From: Gnetum montanum
Lineage: Eukaryota > Streptophyta > Gnetopsida > Gnetales > Gnetaceae
Length of the DNA stretch: 40,133 nucleotides
Assembly: GCA_015680685.1 (NCBI GenBank)
Contig: MNCI01022611.1
Span: 313,112 to 353,244 of the forward strand
Direction of reading: 5' to 3'
Below the pieces are notes generated by a model. The model saw nothing but the letters and a program-made list of their open reading frames with translations, did not search any database and was not told the origin of the DNA. Of this stretch, positions 18,032 through 29,745 are shown one piece after another; position 1 is the stretch's first letter; every line of letters starts with the position of its first letter. Both the position numbers and the translations under genes were made by a program.

Positions 18032-20215
18032 TCATACATCTAGGGCCTTCATGAATGCCCTCTCCTCAACTTTCTTGCATTGTTGCTTCTCCTCTGTGGT
18101 AGCCCTAGCAGCCAACTTCTTTTCCCTTCTTATAATAAACCAAAGCTAATAAAACAAATAGAACAAATTAGTAAACATTTTTAACAACAAAAATATATAA
18201 TTAAAAATATACAAAAGATAAAATATAAAAAATACGAAAATATCTACTTACTTCCAACAATATTATTTTCCTTATTAAGCTTGATCGTAATCTTCTTAGG
18301 TGATTGCTGATCAGGAACCTGAATGTTTTCTTCAACATATGGCTTCTTCATCTTTTCCCTAGTAGTACGATCTACTTTTGCATGTAGCCTTTTGGCTCTT
18401 TTGCAAAACCATGTGTAGTAGAGGGCTCCATCCCCATGCTCTGGGGGAAACAATCACATAAACCACTAACATTCTTAGTGGTAAAAAGCAACGATTCACC
18501 CACATCCTCCATGAGTGGATTTTGGAAATGCATCACATCTATGATGTGTTTAGTCCAAGGTTTGGAAAGTTGGGAAGCATCCTTTGCCATCCAATTTTTG
18601 TTCCTCCTAATCACCAAGAACTCTTTAAACCTCTTGAGGTATGCATCAAAGAATGAAAGATGCACATGGCATATGGAGTCAAGGTTATTATGGAGTTTTC
18701 AGATTTCATTGTGTAGACTAGTGATCAAGAAGGTAGCCTAATCTAACCTAGTGTTATCAATTAAAATATTTTTCACTATCCAAGACTATTGAACCCCTAT
18801 GATTTTCTTCTATGATAGTAGCATGAGAAAGGCTCTAGAATGAAAAAGAGGGTAAGTCTAATTTGCTTCTTCAACTTCACACTTGCTAAAAGATAACGTA
18901 GCACTAGAAAGAGAGTTAGACAAAGCCTTCAATTCCTCTCTATGATCTATATCTTTTCCTACTCTAATAGAAACCTTAACATCACTAGAAGGTATGCCAA
19001 AAAGATTTCTAAACATAAACTCATTAATGCTCAAAACCACAAGAAAATCATGAACACAAGTGATGAATATGGTGATCCCCTTATCAAAAGAGTTAATCTT
19101 GTTCAACATCTTAGCAAGTGACATCGATGGGCTAGGTAACATGAATAAGTCAAATAAACCTACATTGGTGATTCTTTGTTGGACATCTACAAGATTTTTA
19201 TTTGCCAACCATTCCTATGATAGGTCTATGTCACTACACTTGAGTTAAATCTTCTTCTCAGGATGACCTAAAATGGTCATGGTGACTGCAGAAGCATGCA
19301 CAAATCTATATCATAACATTGTTGACATGTTAGTTTCATAAAATCATAAAAAACCAAAAATGCTAAAATTGTTGATCATACTTAAACAACTTTCATTAAC
19401 CAAGCTTAGGCAAAGCTAGAATGTTAGGCTGAGTTAGCACACATGCTCCTAGATCTTGGCGAGACCATCATTCATGTGCACAATTGGTAGTTACACATGT
19501 TTGGTATATGAGAGAATACTTTATAAGATACCTACCAAATTCTTCCTCGATTTGATCAAGCACTTACACTCATATGCCCTCACCTTGTTTAAACTCCTAT
19601 AAAGCTATATGGGCTATAGATAAGGTTTGATCATTTTTCACCAATCCTCCACAATTTACCATATACTTGAAAAAATGAAGCATGAAAAACAATTAGAATA
19701 AGCAACATTAAAACAAAAAAATAAACAAAATATATCAATTTGAAACCAAGCTTATGTCTCTAGTAGGTAGATAGTTTTTGAAGTATTTTAGAATAGAGTG
19801 TTTATGTAGTGGTCCAACATCAAGGTGTTGTTGGCATTGTACTGTGAATATTTAGGCATCTCCCAGATTTGGGATAATTGTCAAACTTCCATCAAATATG
19901 ATTCCTTGTTCCATGATATCTCTATTTAAGTTTTGGGATCATCAACCATGAAGTAAAAGATGGGCTTTGAAGACCTTGTCATGAGAGTCTTTGTGATTAC
20001 GGTTGCAACATATATATTCAAGTGTGACCACATACACATTGTAATTGTGGAGTAGGTACATTAGGAATTTCTTGGTGCTAGGTCTAAACCATATCGAGGT
20101 GCGGTTACCAAGGTTCATATTGAGATTCAAGCTATTCTATGGAGCCATCCTTGTACAACATAAAATCCCACTAACTCAATGATGATTAGAATAGGTTACA
20201 ACAATGCCTTCCACA
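18032..20215 (-). pseudogene. Element B copy of the antisense gene
   Basis: Diverged homologue in the same orientation and place. Exon 2 equivalent at about 20215-19763 (IIIELVGF, WFRPSTKKFLMYLLHNYNV, NNTLMLDHYINTLF), with a frameshift near 20150 and a TAA where A has the HTLFQN glutamine. Exon 3 equivalent at about 19650-19530 (DQTLSIAHIAL). Exon 4 equivalent at about 19260-18252 (GLFDLFMLPSPSMSLAKML, FRNLFGIPS, SFFDAYLKRFKEFLVI, QLSKPWTKHI). Its donor GGAA|GTAAGTAG matches the A exon 4 donor. A short K/E-rich terminal exon (18145-18032) ends DV and stop. Exons 6 and 7 are missing. Introns persist in this old copy. Confidence 0.7.
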
Positions 20216-22290
20216 TAGCGAAGCCATATAACCATGAGACCATAGATACCATGCAAACATTAGAAAAAAATTAAAAAAATTCAAAATGAAAGTCAACCTC
20301 TACACTTTAATTAACATAGCAAAAAACCAAATTTGACATATTGATGGACATGTATTATATGAAAAAACTAGTTTAAGATTTTAATGAATAATTAACATGT
20401 AAGGCCTTAAAATAAGCATTTTTACAAACCATTGGCACAAAAATAATTTTTGCATAATACAAGAAGCAAAAATTGATAGTGTTGGGGCTTGATAGGTAGA
20501 ATTATTCATATAATAGTGGTCAACAAGCCAAAATAGCCTTAAATGATGAGAATATGAGAAAGGTGGAAGCACAAAGCATAAGTTTTCTTGGCTCATAGAG
20601 CACACACGCTACCATTCTTCCCATAGAAAAATCACAAAAGCTCTCAACTATTGACACACAAATCCTAAAAGGTATCACACACTAGCCACTTAACTAGGGA
20701 AATTCCATAACTCACAAAATCCTTATGCAAGTTTGCAATGTTGTCAATTCTAGCTTGAAAACCCATAAAACTTTGCAACCAAAACCCACACTGACCAACA
20801 TAGATCCTAGGGCTGGGAAAAAATCTTGAAAATTTTAATTTTTTTTTCAATTATGGATGGAGAGAACATGGCCAAGAAAACTTGAATTCATCATCAACAT
20901 TATAGTTATAGTACATGAAAATTTAGAATTTCATAGAATTTTCACTAAAAAACCCTAATTTGCAATGAACTGACTATAGTAAAAACTATGGGAAAAATTT
21001 AAGAAAAAATTTTAAAATTCATTAAAGATCCTTATATACTATGTTTGCAATCCTTAAGAATCCTATATTTTGACCATATGTGGTCAAAAAATTCTACACA
21101 GTTTTTCCATGAAAAAATCACAAAACTTCAAGAAAATAGGCTAGAATGCTAAACACTATGTTGGAAGAAAACTCATAAAAAATTTGAAAAAATTTCAAAA
21201 AATGTGATTCCACCTCCAGATCAGTCAAAAGACCATAAAAAATAGATCTATGAAGTCAAAACTTAAAAATTTACTCATATGCCAATTAGAAAAAATTCAC
21301 AAAGTTGGACCAAAATTCATGAAAATAGGGCAAAAACACTACATATGGGTTTGGAAAAATTCAAAAGTTTTCCAAATAGATGACCAAAAATCAAAAATTC
21401 CATTTTAATAGAATTGGTAAGCCTAGATCTTAAATTTGATGTAGTCAAAATGCAAGATTTCAACTACAACAAGCCAAGAGATGGGAAAACATTCCCACCA
21501 TTTGACCAAAAATTAGAAAAAATGGTGGAAGATGGGTACTTGGTAGTCCTTGATGAAGATATTTCACTTTTAGAAGGATCTAGAAGCCTATAAATGATTT
21601 TAACTACCTCATCTACCTCATCCAAAACTAGATTTCAACTTGTTTGTCCAATCTTCTTCATCATGATTTTTGAAACTTGAGAATTTTGCCTCAATTTTCT
21701 ACAAGAAAAAGGCCAAATTCTTACCTTTGCTATAGCCACATAGTGCATAGGGATGGGTAATGAAACACCACCAAAATTTGCATGTTGTAACTATTTTTCA
21801 TCATGTAGCCTTCACCCNCAATTTGATGGGTTTATGAGGGGTATAGCACTTTCTATGCTAGAAATGCATGCATGAGGGGTAGATCTCACCTACCGGTAGC
21901 ATGGAGGGTAGTTTGACCTTCTTCCCCAACATTAAGTTCCATCCTCCTAACATTGCTTCACCTTCCCTTCTAGCATAGAAGCCACATGCACTAGATTTCA
22001 ACACTCCAATGAGGATGGCAAAAGACCTAGCATTGAAGAACAAAGCTAGCATGGATGGTGTGTCCCGGTTACTATTTATAATAAATAGAATGGCCATGGG
22101 GGTATGCCACTTTACATACATAGTAACCCCCGAATTTGGGGCACCCATCTCACCTGTACATGAAAACAATTAGTGGTAACTTGTCAATCAATTTGCAGCC
22201 AAAAACCATTGAATTATAGCCAATTTTTAGCCCCATTCATGGTCCAAAACCTATAAAATCTAAATCCCAATACCATATTTAGGTTCCATA
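20216..22290. other. AT-rich region between elements B and C
   Basis: No gene. It contains a 17-base perfect palindrome CTATTTATAATAAATAG (22072-22088), an N at 21818, and CTAGCATG-rich sequence (21850-22040) of the type seen at 38.4-40.1 kb. A possible exon 1 remnant lies near 21660-21535 (minus), but it is weak. Confidence 0.4.
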
Positions 22291-24580
22291 GCTTTGACAT
22301 TCACAAACTTTAGCATTTGTAGCATCTAAGAGCTCTTACACACTTGTAAAAATGTACCTTCTTAGATTCCCTTAGCATGAAACCCCTATGGCCTTGTAAC
22401 CCTTGTTACCCCCTTTGGGATTTGTAAGTTTGTGGCTTCTACATTGTGCTTCTAGGAACTTCTATTTCCAATGTTTCCCACTTTGGTAGCCCAAATCTCT
22501 CATATTTCTCAACCCCCCAACAGTAACTAATGTTATAGATCTAGAGTAGTAGTAGAGGAGGTTTTGATAACATCAAGAGTGATGGAGCATCCAGATCATG
22601 GAGTAGGTTTCATCAACTTCAATGGACTCTAAATCCTAATCCAAGTAAAACTCCTTTTTCTCTCTTAGAAGCACTTATTATACACATCCCTTGAACTCAT
22701 TCTTTATTTTTTAATAAGGATTTAAGATTTTAGTTTTATGTGCAATTTGTATTTGCTCTTGGTTATTCAAATCTATATTCTTCTTTTTGCATTATTTGTT
22801 TTGCATTTTCTAAGTCCCTGGGTGATTTGCTAGATCATCTAGGGAATCCTAAATCTCATTTCTTGGAGGTCCTTGGGATTCAAGGTTAAGGATGCTATGC
22901 TAGAACTTTTTATTTTCTAGTGATAAATTTTTTTTGAGTGCAATAGTTTTCTAGTGGTAGAAGGAGGGCCTCCATCATATTTCTACATCCAATCTTGTAA
23001 TCATCATTGCTAATGTTGTCTCCTAGCTTTAAATCTACATTTTCTCAACAAAAAACCTTGAAAACCCAATGCTTCCACTTACTCCCTTGTAATAGAAACT
23101 TTAGCACGAAAGTTGCAATTGTTTGACTATTGGATTTTCACAACACTTGTTGTGAATTTCCAAGCTAGGGCTAGCATTGAAAACCTACTATGACCATTAC
23201 ACCTCTTGCTTTCATATTTTATCAGCAAGATCTAAGTTAGTGATTTTAACAAATAAGCCTCCATCTTCCCCCTTCCTTGCTGTAAAAATTAGCAGCCTAC
23301 CAAAATCAATTTTTTTTGGTGGAAAATACCAATTTTCACTTTTTTTTTTAACATCCCCCTTCACTACCATTGGCTATGAAGATGTGAGATCTCCCCATCT
23401 CACCCTCTTTCTTTTCCCTTGCTACAACCAACATAGGTGCAACTAGGAAGCCCAACATTGGTAGGGTTGAAACCATGACTTTCCATATTGGGTAAAGGGG
23501 TATACCGCCTTTGGCAACCCATTTACTATTTATAGTAAGTGACTCATGTTGGCAGTTTTTCATCATTTTTAACTTTTTGCCATTTTTGCTTATTGGAATT
23601 CATAATTTTGACCATCCATGTATAGACTATATCTAGCCTTTTCAACATCATATCATGTCTTTCCAATTGTCGATCAAGTTGCCTTTTACATTCATTGACA
23701 GTGGATCCAGCCAACAACCCATGAGGTTATACAACCCTAAGGATCCTACTATCGTTGAGTGTAGGTAATCTTTGAGGCTTAGGGGTTGAAGTCCTAAATT
23801 TTTGGTCATAAATAAAGATCTCTATAATTACATTTATGTCAAAATGTAGGCTAGCATGCTAATTTCACATGTGGAAGTAGAAGCCAAAAAGTAGTTTGAG
23901 CTCATACATCAAGATGGAAAGGAATACATCCCTTTCTCACATGGTCAAATTTTCCTCAGTGATGCTTGTGCTTGCATCCTATCTCAGCTAATTGAGATGG
24001 ATGAAGAGGATGAAAAGTACAACTTAGAGGAGCAAGATAAATAGGAGGATGAATTTAGAGGAAAATTCAAGCTTGAAAACCTCCTAGGTGGGTTGTCCCA
24101 ACAAACAACCCCCATGGTCACAGAGCCTTCCTCTACCCCCTTTTTTTCCTCCATGGATCAAATTCCACCATCCTCTACCCCCTCCTACCTAACCACATGT
24201 AGTCCCACACCAATCACCCCTATGCACTAGACACAATCATTGCCATAGTCAACCATAGTTCACTTCACCATGTGATTCACCACCCAACCTAGATTAGTAT
24301 GACCATCATCGGTGGTGGTTACGATAAGGAATCCTTTAACCTTTTAAATGGAGCCCACCATGAAGTCCCAAGTAGGCCAGGGGTCATGATCCCCTTTTGT
24401 TCCATTTGTGCCACAAGTACTGGCACAAACCTCCTTTTCTCTATTTAGCTTGCTGATTATTGTTGTGACACAACCTCTCCCCATTGTTCCAAAATTGATA
24501 GCGAGGACATAGGCCTCCCAGCAAACACCAAAATCCTTTGTTTAGACCTTGTAGCCTATGGAAGCACCAGGGCCTAGATC
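22291..24580. other. Element C 5' region (leader or LTR part), no gene
   Basis: AT-rich, no open frame with recognisable content. 23400-23560 is a diverged inverted counterpart of 22063-22170: both hold a GGTATACCxCC-like block next to ACTATTTATAGTAA or its complement. The LTR boundary of element C could not be fixed. Confidence 0.35.
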
Positions 24581-27005
24581 AGGCTTTCTAGATGATCCAA
24601 GAGCTAACAAAGGAGTTGAAGAGGCTCAAAGCCTCTACTTCTCAAAGCATTAAGATCATGAATTTTTACCAGGATGATCCTATTAGTCTTATGGTCCCAC
24701 ACTTGACACTTCCTCCTAGTCTTCCTATTCCTTAGTTTACAAAGTATAATGTTGAGGGTGACCCCAATCCTCACCTTATGACTTTCTTTTTCAGAGTTCC
24801 TATTATTATAAGCCTAGCCACATACTATTATGAGGATTTTCCCTATTTCCTTAACTATGAAAGTGCTTGATTAGTATTGCGTCCTACCTAGAGGACCTAT
24901 ATCCTTTCTTGAGGACTTGATAGCACAATTTATTAATTTCTTCAAGTATAACTTGAAGCTTGATACCATGTTTAACCAACTGATGAAGGTCAAGCAAGGA
25001 TCCCTTGAGCCAGTGCAAAAGTTCATCTAATGATGGAATGGTTTGCTAGATGAGATACCAAAGCCTATAGCTAAAATCCACATTTTGGCTATATTCAAGA
25101 AGTTGGTTAATGATTATAGTAAGTCCAAACTATATTACCTTGATTTGTGGTTGCTCAATTAATCCTTCTCTTAAACAAAAAACATAGAGAATGCCATAAA
25201 GGCTAGACATGACATTGCTTATGTGACATACAAGAATTAACACACTCAAAAAGACAAAGAAAGAGGCAAGTAGAACAATGTGGTAGTAGCAACCATGATC
25301 AAAGAGGCCAATACAACCAATCATGGGCTAAAAGCCAATCCACCCAAGGCCCCTACTAACAACCGAGATAACTAGCCATTGATCTTTGAGGCCACTACAT
25401 CAACTACACCTAGGCTAAACTTTGAGTAGAAGGACCGTAGCAAGGACACTAGCTTACCCTTGAAGCCATCCAAAGTACTAGATCAACTATTGAAGAGTGA
25501 ATGTATACAATATAAAATATTGATAGAAGCTACTTGAAAGAAGCATGAGAAATTGTGTGAAATAGCCAAAGATCCTACTCAAGTGACAAAGGATGACTCT
25601 TAATTGCCTAGGTACTTTAATCTAGATGGCTTTTACCATTATCATCAATTGCCTAGTCATGACAATAACTTCTGCATTGTGTTAAAGGATGACCTACAAA
25701 AGATGATAGATAGTGGAGAGTTGGTTCTAGATACTTCTAACTTGGTCCGACTGCAGAATCAGTCAAAGTAGGTATATAAGGACGTGTTGAACACTAATAA
25801 TAGCCCATACATTATCTTGGCATTTAACATCGATGATAATGGGAGGCCTATGAGGGAACCATTTGTGATATGAGTACCCCCTTTCAACAAACAAGGCTCT
25901 TCAACTTCTACCAACTCATGATCCCACTTTTTGTAAGGATACCCCTATGAGCATTCCCAAAGGAACCTTTTGTCATCAGGATGCTCCAACCTTCTATAAC
26001 ATAACCTATCCCAACAATAGAGCAACAACCCCATTTAGTGACTAATGCAATGTCTTCTTTCTTACAACCAATTAGGGATAATAAGAAATCTCCAACCAAA
26101 CAATGGAAGAAGGTTATGCAAAAAGCCAAGAACAACATTGATAAGTACTTTAAGTTAGGGAAGAAAGTGAGCATGCCAAAGCCCACTCCCATCTCATTTG
26201 TTCCCATGACTTCCATAACCCAGTATGCTTCTACAAGCAAAGCATGGAAAGAACAAAAGAGCTAAGAGAACATGGAAGAGGAAAGACCACAACAGCCTAA
26301 GGCTAAAGTGTGCATTTTGGGATGCTTGGAGGAAGTGAAGCATAATTGGGATGACAAACCCATGACTAATGATGAGAACTTCCCAAGTGTGATGGAACAA
26401 GTTAAGCAATCTCTCTAGTAGAAAAATACAACCTTGAGCCTATATGACTTGATCATGACTTCTACTACACATTGTGAAGAGCTAATCAAAATGTTAACTT
26501 CTATCCCCATTAGTAAGAACATCCCTATTAACAAGAAATCCATTCATGTGATAATGCTTCCTTCTTCACCAAGGAAAAAGAAGTTAACATCATTGGTGTT
26601 TCATGATAGTGAACTCAAGACAAGTCCCCAAAATGGTGAAGTAACTAATGCTTCTCTTTTCATAACCATATGCGTGAGGTAGTACAAGGTGCATCGAGTG
26701 CATGTTAATGATGGTGTTGCAACTAATGTTATCCCATGTACCATTTTTGAGTGCTTAGGCTTGACTAAGCAAATACAACATACAACAACATCAACTTTCA
26801 AGTCTTTCAACTAGTGGAGGGTAGCTATTAAGGGGTCTATCTCCTTGGATTTTATGGTAGGGGAGCAATTCCCCACAACCAGCAATGTTTTGATGGTGGA
26901 GGAGACACTAGGATTTAACGTTATCATGGGAAGACCTTGGTTAGCCCAATTATAGGTTGTGTCTTCACCTATCCACCAAGAGATTCATCTTTCTTATGAG
27001 GGAGG
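24580..27005 (+). pseudogene. gag: Element C gag-protease, first (false duplicate) copy
   Basis: Same content as 29746-32171. Gag core motifs FYQDDPIS, FTKYNVEGDPNPHLMTF (about 24660-24790), knuckle remnant with HYHQ and a last cysteine near 25675, and a protease part from 26434 with VHVNDGVATNV (about 26700-26730; the first active-site D is now N). Stops throughout. It ends artificially at 27005. Confidence 0.8.
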
Positions 27006-27456
27006 NATTGAGACAAAACTTCATTGTAAATGTGGAGATTATAATCCCTAAGCGGTAATTTCATGTATCTCATATGTTTGGGGTTGAAAAATGGCTCATA
27101 AGTGGCCACCTCAAGTGGAAAAGGTCATGTACTTTCTATATTTGGGCTTTGGAGCNNNNNNNNNNNNNNNNNNNNNNNNNNNNNNNNNNNNNNNNNNNNN
27201 NNNNNNNNNNNNNNNNNNNNNNNNNNNNNNNNNNNNNNNNNNNNNNNNNNNNNNNNNNNNNNNNNNNNNNNNNNNNNNNNNNNNNNNNNNNNNNNNNNNN
27301 NNNNNNNNNNNNNNNNNNNNNNNNNNNNNNNNNNNNNNNNNNNNNNNNNNNNNNNNNNNNNNNNNNNNNNNNNNNNNNNNNNNNNNNNNNNNNNNNNNNN
27401 NNNNNNNNNNNNNNNNNNNNNNNNNNNNNNNNNNNNNNNNNNNNNNNNNNNNNNNN
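27006..27456. other. Assembly gap with an orphan 149-bp fragment
   Basis: N at 27006, 149 bases (27007-27155) unrelated to the flanking element, then 301 Ns (27156-27456). The fragment does not continue the protease. Open frames spanning the Ns are meaningless. Confidence 0.95.
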
Positions 27457-29745
27457 GCTTTGACATTCACAAACTTTAGCATTTGTAGCATCTAAGAGCT
27501 CTTACACACTTGTAAAAATGTACCTTCTTAGATTCCCTTAGCATGAAACCCCTATGGCCTTGTAACCCTTGTTACCCCCTTTGGGATTTGTAAGTTTGTG
27601 GCTTCTACATTGTGCTTCTAGGAACTTCTATTTCCAATGTTTCCCACTTTGGTAGCCCAAATCTCTCATATTTCTCAACCCCCCAACAGTAACTAATGTT
27701 ATAGATCTAGAGTAGTAGTAGAGGAGGTTTTGATAACATCAAGAGTGATGGAGCATCCAGATCATGGAGTAGGTTTCATCAACTTCAATGGACTCTAAAT
27801 CCTAATCCAAGTAAAACTCCTTTTTCTCTCTTAGAAGCACTTATTATACACATCCCTTGAACTCATTCTTTATTTTTTAATAAGGATTTAAGATTTTAGT
27901 TTTATGTGCAATTTGTATTTGCTCTTGGTTATTCAAATCTATATTCTTCTTTTTGCATTATTTGTTTTGCATTTTCTAAGTCCCTGGGTGATTTGCTAGA
28001 TCATCTAGGGAATCCTAAATCTCATTTCTTGGAGGTCCTTGGGATTCAAGGTTAAGGATGCTATGCTAGAACTTTTTATTTTCTAGTGATAAATTTTTTT
28101 TGAGTGCAATAGTTTTCTAGTGGTAGAAGGAGGGCCTCCATCATATTTCTACATCCAATCTTGTAATCATCATTGCTAATGTTGTCTCCTAGCTTTAAAT
28201 CTACATTTTCTCAACAAAAAACCTTGAAAACCCAATGCTTCCACTTACTCCCTTGTAATAGAAACTTTAGCACGAAAGTTGCAATTGTTTGACTATTGGA
28301 TTTTCACAACACTTGTTGTGAATTTCCAAGCTAGGGCTAGCATTGAAAACCTACTATGACCATTACACCTCTTGCTTTCATATTTTATCAGCAAGATCTA
28401 AGTTAGTGATTTTAACAAATAAGCCTCCATCTTCCCCCTTCCTTGCTGTAAAAATTAGCAGCCTACCAAAATCAATTTTTTTTGGTGGAAAATACCAATT
28501 TTCACTTTTTTTTTTAACATCCCCCTTCACTACCATTGGCTATGAAGATGTGAGATCTCCCCATCTCACCCTCTTTCTTTTCCCTTGCTACAACCAACAT
28601 AGGTGCAACTAGGAAGCCCAACATTGGTAGGGTTGAAACCATGACTTTCCATATTGGGTAAAGGGGTATACCGCCTTTGGCAACCCATTTACTATTTATA
28701 GTAAGTGACTCATGTTGGCAGTTTTTCATCATTTTTAACTTTTTGCCATTTTTGCTTATTGGAATTCATAATTTTGACCATCCATGTATAGACTATATCT
28801 AGCCTTTTCAACATCATATCATGTCTTTCCAATTGTCGATCAAGTTGCCTTTTACATTCATTGACAGTGGATCCAGCCAACAACCCATGAGGTTATACAA
28901 CCCTAAGGATCCTACTATCGTTGAGTGTAGGTAATCTTTGAGGCTTAGGGGTTGAAGTCCTAAATTTTTGGTCATAAATAAAGATCTCTATAATTACATT
29001 TATGTCAAAATGTAGGCTAGCATGCTAATTTCACATGTGGAAGTAGAAGCCAAAAAGTAGTTTGAGCTCATACATCAAGATGGAAAGGAATACATCCCTT
29101 TCTCACATGGTCAAATTTTCCTCAGTGATGCTTGTGCTTGCATCCTATCTCAGCTAATTGAGATGGATGAAGAGGATGAAAAGTACAACTTAGAGGAGCA
29201 AGATAAATAGGAGGATGAATTTAGAGGAAAATTCAAGCTTGAAAACCTCCTAGGTGGGTTGTCCCAACAAACAACCCCCATGGTCACAGAGCCTTCCTCT
29301 ACCCCCTTTTTTTCCTCCATGGATCAAATTCCACCATCCTCTACCCCCTCCTACCTAACCACATGTAGTCCCACACCAATCACCCCTATGCACTAGACAC
29401 AATCATTGCCATAGTCAACCATAGTTCACTTCACCATGTGATTCACCACCCAACCTAGATTAGTATGACCATCATCGGTGGTGGTTACGATAAGGAATCC
29501 TTTAACCTTTTAAATGGAGCCCACCATGAAGTCCCAAGTAGGCCAGGGGTCATGATCCCCTTTTGTTCCATTTGTGCCACAAGTACTGGCACAAACCTCC
29601 TTTTCTCTATTTAGCTTGCTGATTATTGTTGTGACACAACCTCTCCCCATTGTTCCAAAATTGATAGCGAGGACATAGGCCTCCCAGCAAACACCAAAAT
29701 CCTTTGTTTAGACCTTGTAGCCTATGGAAGCACCAGGGCCTAGAT

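Larger units (their letters stand above)
22291..27005. repeat. 4.7-kb segment present twice (first copy)
   Basis: Matches 27457-32171 at a constant offset of 5166; every open frame I compared is identical in sequence and length. The first copy ends at the N at 27006; the second begins at the end of the N run. Typical of two overlapping contigs left unmerged. Confidence 0.92.

Noticed and set aside
27111-27491. Open frames of 113-134 codons across the gap
   Set aside because: They consist of undetermined bases; no coding content.
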